Shown here: positions 9,765-20,655 of the stretch, one piece after another | How the letters are laid out: each line of letters begins with the position of its first letter | Position numbering within the stretch: position 1 is the stretch's first letter | Origin: Panaeolus papilionaceus | Lineage: Eukaryota; Basidiomycota; Agaricomycetes; Agaricales | Direction of reading: 5' to 3' | Length of the DNA: 64,000 nt | Assembly: GCA_015501605.1 (NCBI GenBank) | Contig: JADNRZ010000011.1 | Location: forward strand, 434,001-498,000 | Notes under the pieces: model-generated | What the model was told of the DNA's origin: nothing | Databases searched by the model: none | What the model saw: the letters and a program-made list of their open reading frames with translations, nothing else | Made by a program: the position numbers and the translations under genes

Positions 9765-11152
9765 ATGTCTGTCTCCAAGGAATTCGACTCTGTTCCCCTT
9801 CTCAACGTCAACACCACCAACTACCGTGTTTGGCGTGCGCATGTCGAGAACGCTGCCAAAGCTTGCAAGGGAACTATTTTCCTTACCCAAGAAGGAAACT
9901 TCACCTCATCTGCCACGAATACAACTGTCGATTCCCAGGAGGATCACAATTGCATTTATAATGCCATCACCCAGAAGCTCCCAGACGCTCTTTTTACTCG
10001 CTACAACAGCCTCAATAGTGTGTTCAAACTCCTAACTGCTCTCAAGCAGGACTATGGTACTAGTGTTGCTGCCACCGAAGCCTGGACTGAGGAGAAACTA
10101 TTCTCCATCAAATGCACTGACGACAAAAAGGTCTGAAGTCACATCAACAAACTCGCCGATCTCAAGAATACTCTTGGCGAAATGGGGATTACTATATCCG
10201 ATCGCTCTTACATAAACGCCATCACCACTTCCATTCCCAAATCGTACCAGCCAATCATCACTGCCATGCAGAGCGCTATTGCCGCTACGAACTTGGCAAA
10301 TCCATCTGCTACCCCTGTCGTTATCACGCCCAACCAAATCATTGCTGCTGTTCTCAATGAGGCTGATTCTCGCACTCTTAACACCAGCACTCATGCCTCT
10401 GGTTCTTCAGCCAACTCGGCTCAACAGAACAACAACTTTGGTCGTGGCAGAGGCAGGGGGAGGGGACGTGGAAGAGGCTTTAGAGGTCGAGGTCGAGGAG
10501 GTTTTGTGCGCAACAATCAGCAACAAAACAACAATAACAGCTCCTCAAACGATGACAACATCACTTGCTTCAAATGTGGTGGGAAAGGTCACCGCTCTCC
10601 AGAATGCCCATCAAAGAAACGCACTTACTCAGCAAATGAGACGTCGACGAAGCAGCCTGACCCAAAAGGCAAGGACAAGAACCCTTCTCAGGGACGCCCT
10701 AACGGTAACAACTCCAAGGGCTCATCTCAGTCCAACTTCGCTCAAGTTGAAGAAGCTTGGTCAGCTACTTCTCTCTATCCTGTCGACTCTCTCATCCCTT
10801 CTTTCTTCCCATCTATTGATGAGGATTATGCCCTCGTTTCCGAGGACATAGGCATTCCTTTTGAATCAAACTCCACGGAATCCCACAAGAAGGCTGTCAT
10901 CGATATTTTTGACTCTGGAGCTTCCACACACATGACCCCTCATCTAAATCGACTCTCTAACTTGGAAGAAATCCCTAGGCACCCTATTCGAGCTGCAAAT
11001 TCCCAAACATTCAATGCCACAGCAATGGGTACTCTCACCATTGAACTTCCAGCTGCCAATGGTGGCAAAACCCTTGTTCTCCACCGTGTGCTTTATGCAC
11101 CTGCTATGTCTTCCACCCTTATCTCTTTAGGTCGTCTCGACGACGCTGGATG
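9765..11152 (+). pseudogene. Copia-1 Gag-protease segment (one in-frame TGA, then split)
   Basis: The frame opens MSVSKEFDSVPLL and reads through a UBN2-like Gag. A TGA at 10134-10136 interrupts KKV/SHINKLADLKN, and the same frame continues. An Arg/Gly-rich (RGRGRG) stretch and the CCHC knuckle CFKCGGKGHRSPEC follow, then the aspartic protease motif FDSGASTHMTP. At 11153 the frame is broken by the Gypsy insertion, after DDAGC. The TGA is a one-step change from CGA (Arg), consistent with loss of a CpG. The start is the first ATG that fits the Gag pattern. Upstream frames from 9364 look like leader. Confidence 0.85.
11148..11152. other. Target-site duplication of the Gypsy element, left
   Basis: GGATG at 11148-11152 is repeated at 17423-17427, inside the Copia-1 coding sequence. 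This fixes the insertion ends. Confidence 0.9.
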
Positions 11153-11560
11153 TGTAAGGGCACCTCAGACACACACAAGTCCTGGGGGAGATCCAAAGAT
11201 ATATATCAGCTCTACATAAATACAGGAAGTAGGCTCACCTGGGGGAGATCCAAAGAGAAAGAGGTAAAGGATCAAACCCAGGTGGAACAGCTATTTAAGT
11301 GATGAGCTGGCATTGGCATCAGCCTTGATGCCAAACAATGCCTTTGGGAATAAACAAAGGGAAACACAAAGGAATGACTATGTAACAGTGGAAACAAGTG
11401 AATAACAAATGAGTGACAACTAAAGGAGAGTGTAATATAATATATATGAGTCCATGATATGTCCAGATAATGAAATAGAGCAAAGGGAAATAGGGGAAAG
11501 GAGAGACAAGAGAGACAAGAATAAGGAAAGGAATAGGAGGTAGCAGGAGATCCCCTGACA
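11153..11560 (-). repeat. Gypsy 3' LTR (left in window)
   Basis: 408 bp, with TG/CA ends, matching 17015-17422. On the plus strand the polypurine complement follows at 11561-11575. It contains two copies of CTGGGGGAGATCCAAAGA separated by about 50 bp. Confidence 0.93.
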
Positions 11561-11571
11561 TTACCCCCCCT

Positions 11572-14500
11572 CTAGGATTGCTTCGCCCTCGAAGCATGAA
11601 GTCCAGCCTGTTTGTAAGGAATATGAGCATAAGTGGTCCTGATAACCTTTGGAGCCTTAGGATTCTCTGCATAGAAGTCCTTGATGAGGTCAGGAGCATG
11701 GACATCGTCAGCTGGTTCCCAAGAATTCCAACCATCATCGTATCCTTCCCATTTGATCAGGTATCGAAGTTTGCCTCTGATGAACTTGCTGTTCAAAATC
11801 TTCTCCACAACAAACTCTTCAACATTGTCAACAAGCACAGGAGGTGGGGGTAGCTTGGCTCTTCGACCAGAGATGGGGTCATAAGGAGCAGGAGTGAGTC
11901 TGACAACATGGAAGACTGGATGGATGCGGGAGAGGGATTTAGGAAGCTGAAGACGGTAGGCATTCTTTCCAACACTAGAAATGACTGGGTAAGGACCAAC
12001 TCGCTTGTGGGAGAGCTTCTTGGATGGCCGAGTGGTTTGGATGTCTGAAGCATCAAGGTAGACACGATCTCCAGGCTTGATCTCAGGAGCCTTGGTGCGA
12101 CGCCGGTTGTAGTACCTAGCCATGTCCTCCTTAGCAGCTGCTAAGGCAGCACGAGCTTCCTCAAGAGCAGTCTTCATCCTATCAGTGAACTCATTCACAG
12201 TTTCCATCCGGGAGGGAGGAAGAGGTTCAAAGCCCATGCGAGGATGTTGACCAGAGTCTAGAAGGAAGGGAGTCTGCTGGGTGGAGGAGTGGACATGGTT
12301 GTTGTAGGCAAACTCAGCCATGGAAAGGATGTCGTACCAGTCGTCCTGTCGCTCAGAGATGTAGAGCCTGAGGTATTGTTCCAACTCCTGGTTGACACGC
12401 TCAGTCTGCCCATCAGTTTGAGGGTGATAGGCAGTGCTACGAGCTGGCTCAATCCCAAGCAGCCTGTAGAGTTCAGTAGTGAACTCTGCAATGAACTGTG
12501 GACCGCGATCAGAGACTACCTTGGATGGGAGGCCATGGAGTTTCCAGATATGGTCACGATACATGCGGGCAGTGCCTAGGGCAGAGACAGTGGTAGTGGT
12601 AGCAGTGAAGTGGGCGCGTTTGGAAAGGGAGTCAACAACAACCATGATGGCATCATAACCATTGGACTCAGGAAGCTCGACAATGAAGTCCACACTGATA
12701 TGGTCCCAACGGCGGTCAGGAACAGCAAGGGGCTCAAGCTCTCCAAGGGGTCGCTGCCTGATGGTCTTGGTCCTAAGACACATGTCACAGGTGCTGGTGT
12801 AGAGTCCAATGAACTTAGACATGCGAGGCCACCAGTAGTTCCTAGACACAAGCTCCAAGGTCTTCCAACGTCCAGGGTGTCCAGCAAGAGTGGAGTCATG
12901 ACAGAGAGCCACAATGCGACGACGAAGATCACCACCTGGTGGAACATAGAGCTTTCCACAGAAGTAGATAAGACCATCAGCTTCATCCCACTCTGAGGAG
13001 CGAAGAGACTGAGATCCAGTCTTTCTGAGCGCCTTGACTGCCTTGGCCACAGTGTCCTCAAGATCAGAGGCCTCCTTGGAATGTCGACGGATCTCACGAA
13101 CCAGAGAGCGTTCCTGTCCAACAAATTCCAGACCTTCTAGTGCACGAACTGCAAACATCCCTGGGGTGAGGAGGGTGATGTTCTGGTTGTCACGTTCACT
13201 AGAACCATGGTCAGACCGACGTGAGAGAGCATCTGCTTTTCCCATAGTAGCTCCTGCCTTGTGCTGCATGACAAAGTCAAAGCGGGCCAGAGTGAGAGAC
13301 CAGCGGGCTTGCCTGCGGTTGAGGTTCTGAGACGACATGAAGTATTCCAAGTTCTTGTGGTCAGTCCAGATCTCAAACTTGTGGCGGGCACCCTCAAGGA
13401 AGTGTCTCCATTCCTGTAAGGCTCGAATGATTGCAAGCATTTCCTTGTCATGAATCTCATAATTCCTTTCGACAGGAGAGAGTGACTTGGAAAAGAAAGC
13501 AATTGGATGCCACTTTCCATCTTCTGGAGACTGCTGAGAGAGTACAGCACCAGTGGCGAAGTCTGAAGAGTCAGCTTCAAGCCGGAAAGGGAGATCATCA
13601 TTGGGAGCAGCAAGGACAGGGGAGGAGGTGACAGCATCCTTGATGGACTGGAAGGCAGTAGCAGCAGCAGGAGACCAGGAAAACTCAGTGGAGCTCTTGG
13701 TAAGATCAAAGAGGGGACGTGCATGATGAGAGAAGTCCTTGATGAACCGTCGATAGAAGTTGGCAAAACCCAGGAAAGATTGGACTTCTTTCCTATTGGT
13801 GGGGGTGGGCCATTGAGCAACTCCAGCAACTTTGACAGGATCCATCTCGACTCGGTTCTCAGCAACGATAAGCCCAAGGTACTCAATGCGTGTCTTCTCA
13901 AACTCGCATTTCTCCAGGCGGAGGCAGAGACCATGTTCCTCTAGACGCTTCAGGACCCTATGAGTGACCTCTCGATGCTCAGGAATATCCTTGGTGAAGA
14001 TCAGGATGTCATCCAGATATACCACAACCACACCTTCAGAGATCATGTCTTGGAAGATCTCATTCATCATGGTTTGGAAGGTGGCAGGACTGTTGGTGAG
14101 ACCAAAGAACATGACAAGAGGTTCGAAGAGACCTCTGTGAGTGCGAAAAGCAGCCTTCCACTCATCTCCTTCCTTGATGCGGACATTGTTGAAACCCCAA
14201 CGAATGTCAAGCTTGGTGAAGTAGCGTGCACCACGAAGTTGGTTGATAAGGTCAGAGATGAGAGGGAGAGGGTACTTGTTCTTCACAGTCATATCATTGA
14301 GCATGCGATAGTCCTGGACCAGACGAAGGGAGCCATCCTTTTTCTTCACAAAGAAGACTGGTGATGCCATGGGGGACTTGGAGCGGCGAATCTTTCCCTG
14401 AGCCTCGTTCTCAGCAAGGAAGCGCTCAGCCTCTTCACGTTCTGCAGGGTTTAATGGGTAAACCTTGCATCCCTTGGGTTGAGCTCCAGGAATGAGCTCA

Positions 14501-14600
14501 ATCGCATGATCCCAAGGTCTTCTCTCAGGAAGCTTAAGAAACTCAGCTTCAGAGAAGACACGATGGAAGAGACTCTGATAGTCAGGGACTGGACCATGAG
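11572..14600 (-). CDS. Gypsy Pol: reverse transcriptase, RNase H, integrase, chromodomain
   Basis: A continuous frame of over 930 codons ends at 11572. From the N-terminus it has the RT core with YLDDILIF, the RNase H region (ADSSDFATGAVL, WTDHKNLEYF), the HHCC zinc-binding integrase domain (HPGRWKTL...CDMCLRTK), and the integrase core with DHISVDFIVELP, VSDRGPQF and TERVNQELEQYLR as the D,D-35-E set. The last 60 residues (EKILNSKFIRGKLRYLIKWEGY...WEPADD) form a chromodomain, which targets chromovirus integration to modified histones. The open frame extends upstream of the first Met (14370) to near 14595, where a frameshift separates it from the protease part. Confidence 0.93.
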
Positions 14601-15239
14601 GTGAGGAAGGGGAGTGGTCTGTTCTGGTTGAGGAGCAGAGTTACGCAAGAAACCTTCAGCCAGGCGTTGACTGATGGTTGAAGTAGCGTTGATATGCTCT
14701 TCAGCTTCCTCAGGGAGTAAGCCAGAAACCCAGACACGATCGCCTTCCTCAAGATCAAATGGCAGATCAGAGGACTCGAGATCATCAGAATCTTCAGGGG
14801 AAGACTCTTCAGGGGTGAGAGAGGGGCAGGACCAGAGCGGCAGGCATTCACCTTGGCTTCTTCCTTACGAGCAGCCTTCTTTTCCTCATTGAGTTCCTTC
14901 TTGCAACCAAAGCATCGACTGCTAGGCTTGCAACGAGACATCTTGACTTCTCCAGTTTCCCAATTGACTTCAGGATTGTGATCCCTGAACCAAGTGTATC
15001 CAATGATCAGCTTCTGCTTCCCTAAGCCCGTGACACAGAAGAGTGCGCGTTCTGTGTGGCCGTTGTACCGGAGGATCAAGTCAACCACCTCAGTAATTGA
15101 ACCAGACTCGTTGAGCGTTCCATCCACGTTACGAACAGGGATGGGGCGGCTGAGCTTCCTGGTGGCAATTCGGTTGGACTTGACGTACTCTCGATCGATG
15201 AACAGACCAGTAGCGCCAGTGTCAAGCAAGGCCTTAACA
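14582..15239 (-). pseudogene. Gypsy protease and linker, frameshifted
   Basis: Reads SVKALLDTGATGLFIDREYV, a retropepsin active site, followed by a Cys cluster (CKPSSRCFGCKKE). Near 14830 the sensible frame shifts to one reading SLTPEESSPEDSDDLESSDL through LAEGFLRNSAPQPEQ, and near 14595 it shifts again into the RT frame (GPVPDYQSLFHRVF). Two single-base length changes therefore separate protease from reverse transcriptase. A TGA at 15242-15244 separates it from Gag in the same frame. Confidence 0.8.
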
Positions 15240-15241
15240 GA

Positions 15242-16884
15242 TCAAGCTTCATGGGAGTCAGTGGTCTCTATCTCAACCTTCAGGTGAAGGGAGCTAGGTC
15301 CAGGTGCAAGAGAAGAGATGGTGCACGAGGATGGAAGGCGACGACATTCCCATTTGGAGCGACGAGGTAGGCGGGGCGGAGCAGAAGGATCATGGAGGGA
15401 GGATGGAGAGGAGGGAACCTTGTCTTCATCTGGGAGAGATAGAGTCTCATCAACCAGAGGGGCATACCGATTACGAGAGTCAAGAACGACTTTAGGACAA
15501 GGTAGAGGTGGAGCTTGTGCAGGCGTTTGCACAGAGACTTCACTTGTCACAGGCTTTCGTAAGGGGGCATGAGTGGTGCGAATAGACAAAGGACCAGGGG
15601 AGGGGTCAAGGAAATGTGAGAAGGAAGGAGGAAGAGAAGAGAGTGGGCTAGGCACAGGAGGAGGAGGCTGCGGATGGAAGGTGTCATTAGCAGCCAAGTT
15701 GAGAGCAACAAGGCGGGCCAATTCATACCAGCCAGAGGGATCGTTATGAGCTGGATGTGAAGCTACCCGCTTACTGAGATGATCAGTGATGGAGGGGTGG
15801 AGGCCACGACGGAACTTGACCACGATGTAGGAGGGGTCAGAGTAGCCAGCTTCAGCAACAAGGTCACGGAAGGAGTCAACATAATTGTCAACAGAACGAT
15901 CCCCTTGGAAGTAGGAGGTACCTTCCAAGATGAGGGCAGCAGTTTCCTGCTCACGCAAGGGGAAGAACTCTTTGCGAAAGTCTTCAGCAAAGTGATCCCA
16001 AGTTGCGTAAGGGGAGGACCTTCCTCAAGGAGCTCAAAGATCCTGCAGGACCATAGAGCAGCTCGACCAGCAGACATGAACGTGAGGGCCCAACTAATCA
16101 TGGTAGACTCGTCAGGAAAGAGATCTGGACGAAGTCTAAAGTATCCCATGAGAGAGTTGTAGAAGGCTTTGCCCTTGAGACGATCACCATCATACCGGGG
16201 AGGAGGAGCTGGCCTAACCTTTTCTGCAATCATCAAAGGAGTCCCAAGACGATGAGAAGAAGGGGCAGAGGGATGCACTACTCCACTAGGATAACCAGAA
16301 GAGGCAGTGAGGAGAGGGGAAGACACTATTCCACTGGGGCAACCAGAAGAGACAGTGGGGAGGGGAGGATCCACTCTATTGGATGACCGAATAGAAGTGG
16401 GGGGAAGAGGAAGACTACTACTAGAAGAAGAAGAAGAAGAAGAAGAAGAATGTTCCATAGGTACACTAATAAAATGAGAAGAAGAAGAAAAAGGGTGAGG
16501 AGAAGGTGAAGATTGTTCCATGTTTACACTAGGTAAAGGGAAAGAAGAAGAAGGGGAAAAGTTTCTATTTACAGTTCCATGGTTTAAAGAGTGTAGTATC
16601 CCATCTGTCAGCTGTCCAACAGAGTGGGAAGGGAGTGGGGGAAAAGTAGAAGAAACAGGAGAGGAAGAAGGGGAGGAAGAAGAAAGAGAAAGGGAAAGGG
16701 AAGAAGGAGGATTAAAGGTAGAAGAAAAATAATGAAGCAAGGAAAGAACAGAAGACCTCAAGTGGGAGATAGCTACCTGTTGGGATTCCTGCTGAGCAAG
16801 CATGGAGGATACCTGGTCTTCCAGGGAAGGCAACTGAGACAGAGAGACAGAAGCAGCTGGAGGTGGTGAAGTATGGAGATCCAT
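15242..16884 (-). pseudogene. Gypsy Gag, frameshifted
   Basis: Begins MDLHTSPPPAASVSLSQL at 16884 with a heptad-like segment, then a long Ser-rich tract encoded by AGA-type trinucleotides near 16420-16450. The capsid part (PPPRYDGDRLKGKAFYNSLMGYF) follows. At about 16004 the frame must shift by one base to continue as TWDHFAEDFRKEFFPLREQET and the retrotransposon-Gag domain. It ends at TGA 15242-15244. The codon after the stop runs straight into the protease frame, so Gag-Pol was probably a single frame with CGA mutated to TGA. Confidence 0.85.
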
Positions 16885-17014
16885 GGTTGCCAGACAGGGA
16901 GAAGAGAGGAGAGGGAGAAAGCACAGAGTCTATAATGCAGCTGAACAGAAGAAGCAGAACAGAGGATGTAACAGACTGTATGCAGTCTCAGTCTCCAAGG
17001 TGACCTCTTTCTAC

Positions 17015-17422
17015 TGTAAGGGCACCTCAGACACACACAAGTCCTGGGGGAGATCCAAAGATATATATCAGCTCTACATAAATACAGGAAGTAGGCTCAC
17101 CTGGGGGAGATCCAAAGAGAAAGAGGTAAAGGATCAAACCCAGGTGGAACAGCTATTTAAGTGATGAGCTGGCATTGGCATCAGCCTTGATGCCAAACAA
17201 TGCCTTTGGGAATAAACAAAGGGAAACACAAAGGAATGACTATGTAACAGTGGAAACAAGTGAATAACAAATGAGTGACAACTAAAGGAGAGTGTAATAT
17301 AATATATATGAGTCCATGATATGTCCAGATAATGAAATAGAGCAAAGGGAAATAGGGGAAAGGAGAGACAAGAGAGACAAGAATAAGGAAAGGAATAGGA
17401 GGTAGCAGGAGATCCCCTGACA
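17015..17422 (-). repeat. Gypsy 5' LTR (right in window)
   Basis: 408 bp, matching the LTR at 11153-11560. TSD GGATG follows at 17423-17427, where the Copia-1 reading frame resumes. Confidence 0.93.
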
Positions 17423-17427
17423 GGATG

Positions 17428-19213
17428 GTTCTGGACTGGTGGAGGAAACAAACTTGTCATTCAAAACGCAGCTAACGAAGTCATTGCTACTATTCCCAAA
17501 ACAAATGGCACTTATCGCATTGACCATACTGGATCCGACATCGCTTTCTCTGCTTCTGTCAACACTATTTCTGTCTCTCTCTCTGAGCTCCATCGTCTTC
17601 TTGGTCATGTAAACTTCGCCTACATCAAACAGATGATCAAATCGAACTCTCTCAAAGGCTACAAACTCACTTCAGATCCTAACACCGACATACCAACCTG
17701 TATTCCTTGTGCAAAAGGAAAGATGACTCGTGCCATCATTCACAAAGAAAGGATTTCACCTCTGGCAACCAACTTTGGCGACCATTTTCACATCGACATC
17801 TGGGGACCAGCTTCTACTCAAACCATATCCCACATGCAATATGCCCTCACCATCCTTGACGATGCTACGAGCTGGCTCGAGATGCCGCTCATGCGCTCCA
17901 AGTCTGATGCTTTTGCTACCTTCTCCCATGTCATCACTCGACATGAGACGCAGCACAACATCAACTTCAAGGTTTTCCAATCGGATCGTGACGGTTCTTT
18001 TCTCTCCGACGAGTTCAAGTCTTGGATCTCCAGCAAGGGAGCTATTTTTAAGCTCACCACCCACGACACTCCACAGCACAATGGCCGAGCTGAACGTGTT
18101 CACAGGACTATTCTTAACATGGTCCGTGTCTTTCTCATCGACTCTGGTCTACCCACATGGTTATGGGGAGAAGCAATGCGCCACGCCGTCCTCATTCATA
18201 ATCTTACCTACAAGAAGAGGATTGGTAAATCTCCTTACGAGGCACGCAGTGGTCTCATCCCCGACGTCTCTCGACTTCACCCTTGGGGAGCCCCTGTTGT
18301 TTCTCAGGTCACTTCCTCATCGAAACTCTCTACTCGTGGCGACACTGCTCATTGGGTCGGTTTCGACCCCTCCTCAAATGGCAACCGCATTTATTGGCCT
18401 TCTCAACGCAAAATTACCACCGAGCGCAACTTCGAATTTATCATCCAGTCTCCCATCATTGAAGGGGAGCGTGTGTATCCAGATGTTCCAGAATTATCTG
18501 TTGAACCAAATTTGGATTCGCCACCAACTTCTCCTTCTCAAGATCCTATCGATCTTCCCATCCCAACATCTGTTGACAATGACGCTCGACCGAATTCTCC
18601 CACAGCTGACGCCGACTCTGAACCTATCAATCCACTTCTTGCAACCGGCAAACGCATCCGCAAACCAACATCTCAGTATCCACAATCTTTATACGATGGT
18701 TTTGCTTCACTTTTCCCCAACGATCCCTACCTTCCTATCTTTCTTGAGGCCTTCACTTCTGAAGCGCTTGCCCTCGATCCTCGCACTGTCCAAGAGGCTA
18801 TGAACTCTCCCAACAAAGACAAATGGTTAACTGCCATGAGGGAAGAGATTCTCCGCCTCACATCTCGCGACTCTTGGGACTTCGTCGACGCACCCGACAA
18901 CACCAACATAGTAGGATCAAAATGGGTCTTTCGCACCAAACGAGATGCTCAAGGAAACGTTACTGGCTACCGTGCACGTCTTGTCGCTCAAGGCTACACC
19001 CAGGTCGATGGAGTCGACTACTACTCCGATGACACTTATGCGTCAGTATGCAAACTCCCATCCGCAAGGATGATTTTGGCTTACGCTGCTGCGAAGAACT
19101 GGGAAATAGAATCCATGGACGTCAAATCGGCTTACCTATATGGCAAACTCTCTCCTGACAAAGAAATCTACATGCGACCTCCTCCTCTCTACAATCTCGA
19201 AGGATTCAAACCC
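17428..19213 (+). pseudogene. Copia-1 integrase and start of reverse transcriptase (split)
   Basis: Resumes in frame after the Gypsy. The GAG-pre-integrase zinc domain has LHRLLGHVNF and CIPCAKGK. The integrase core shows FHIDIWGP, FQSDRDGSF and HNGRAERVHR, giving the D,D,E residues. Then come the linker, the GKRIRKPTSQYP-type segment, and the RT N-terminal part (WVFRTKRDAQGNVTGYRARL, MDVKSAYLYG). The KDZ transposon cuts the frame after EGFKP near 19213. No other stop is seen. The piece at 30641 continues it. Confidence 0.9.
19206..19213. other. Target-site duplication of the KDZ transposon, left
   Basis: TCAAACCC at 19206-19213 against TCAAACCT at 30634-30641. Seven of eight bases match, and joining them restores the Copia RT frame (GFKPGQVLKL). 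Confidence 0.75.
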
Positions 19214-19790
19214 AGCCTTAGCTGCTAGATTTTGTAACATGGCCTGTCAAAATACAGTTGAGGGTTTTATATTTAGACTGTCAATTGACAGTGACTGTAT
19301 TTTGACTGTCAGGTTGTAAAATGTCTTATTGTATGGGTAGGCCCCCTGTAGAATGGCTGCTGGATGCTCGTGGTGGGCGGCACTGGTTGTAAATAGTAAT
19401 AAACAATGCCTCAAACAGTGAGCACAATGCCTTGCTCACTGTCCAGGACAGCGACGGCTCCCCATTTCAGCATCAGCGCTCAAATATAATATTAATATAA
19501 TATTTATTATCAATATATAATGATTGCACGCCCTCGCCGTCACGGTATGGGCTGGATGCATCATAGATGACTTGGATGACGACCTATATTTAGATCACAC
19601 CAGGCAGTAACCAAAAGGCCTTCCTCGTTGTCTACAACGGTGGCAGCGGCTCATTTCAGCATGATCACATATATATATTATAAATTTATTATATTTTCCT
19701 TATATACACCGAAAGCGCGTGCGCGTCTGCAGTTTATGGGCTGGATGCAAGAATTGTTCGTTGGATGACGTTCTATTTTTAGAACAGCAA
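19214..19790. repeat. KDZ left terminal and subterminal repeat zone
   Basis: Non-coding. Contains CTGTCAATTGACAGT and GACTGTATTTTGACTGTCAGG words, then two copies of a GGGCTGGATGCA...GGATGACG motif and AT-rich tracts (19485-19520, 19670-19705). The segment at 19763-19784 is the exact inverted counterpart of 30273-30294. These are likely transposase-binding sites. Confidence 0.7.
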
Positions 19791-20650
19791 CTCATCAATA
19801 TCATTGCTTCCGTGCACTATTATGGGTATCGATTAATTTTGGAAAATCCTCCCATATATTCTCCTCTTTTGTTATTTCTTTCAACCAGACAATGTGGGTA
19901 TTCAGTCACCTTTACCATCGGAAGAGGTCATGAGGCTACTATCATGATATCATGTTGGGTTAGTTGTTGCGTCTGGACAGAAAATATGGATCGGGACGAT
20001 TCGGAAGCAGTGTGCTACCCCAGCTCAGTTCCATTGAGCCTTGCTTTATTCAAGCAGGTTAGCTCAATGGTGATCTTTGATTTTAATTGCTGAAATGAGC
20101 CCTATTGTGCTTGAATTACAGATTTTTGGAACCAGCCAGGTTGGTCGGATAAGATCAGAATGGTTAGAAAAGACGTCACCCATGGGTTCAGTCACTTCAG
20201 TGCACTGTGTTTCAAGTTTTATTGCTGTCGTGGTCTGTGTCGACCGAAGCAACGGGTTCTTTACAACGTGTAAATCTTATCTACTGTACATAATTATATC
20301 CACTCGAAGTCCTCGAAGTCAAAAGAATATCTGAATGAAACTTACAGAGAACACGTGAATATGCCGTGCATTTTGAGAAGTGGGACTTAGAGATTTCGTC
20401 AAGCAACAACTGTGGGTTCGCACATAATAATAGATTGTATATTTGGACAATATTATTCATATCTACCTATCAAGGGTATATAGTGGGACTTAGAAGCAAT
20501 TACGTCGCACGGCAATTGTGTGTATGGATTGAGTATTTTTGGATCTCTAGCAGAGAGCCATTTCAACTTAGAATTGTAGCTCAGTCGAGTAATAATAATA
20601 AGCGAAGATAATTCAAATTTGTGAACTAAAAAAAATGTACACAGGCTCAA
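19790..20650. other. KDZ internal stretch without a convincing gene
   Basis: Only short frames lacking conservation or composition bias. It lies between the left terminal zone and the 3' end of the transposase gene. Confidence 0.5.
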
Positions 20651-20655
20651 CAGAT

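Larger units (their letters stand above)
11153..17422 (-). mobile_element. Ty3/Gypsy chromovirus nested in Copia-1
   Basis: Two 408-bp LTRs (11153-11560, 17015-17422), identical as far as I can see, flanked by GGATG. In minus orientation the LTR reads TGTCAGGG...CTTACA. Gag, protease, reverse transcriptase, RNase H, integrase and a C-terminal chromodomain follow in Gypsy order. The total is 6,270 bp. A purine tract (complement of 11561-11575, AGAGGGGGGGTAA) adjoins the 3' LTR. The coding region has one stop and about three frameshifts despite the matching LTRs. Confidence 0.95.

Noticed and set aside
12576..13934. Long minus-strand frames overlapping Gypsy pol (for example 13137-13934)
   Set aside because: Shadow frames. 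The overlapping frame encodes the RT, RNase H and integrase motifs.
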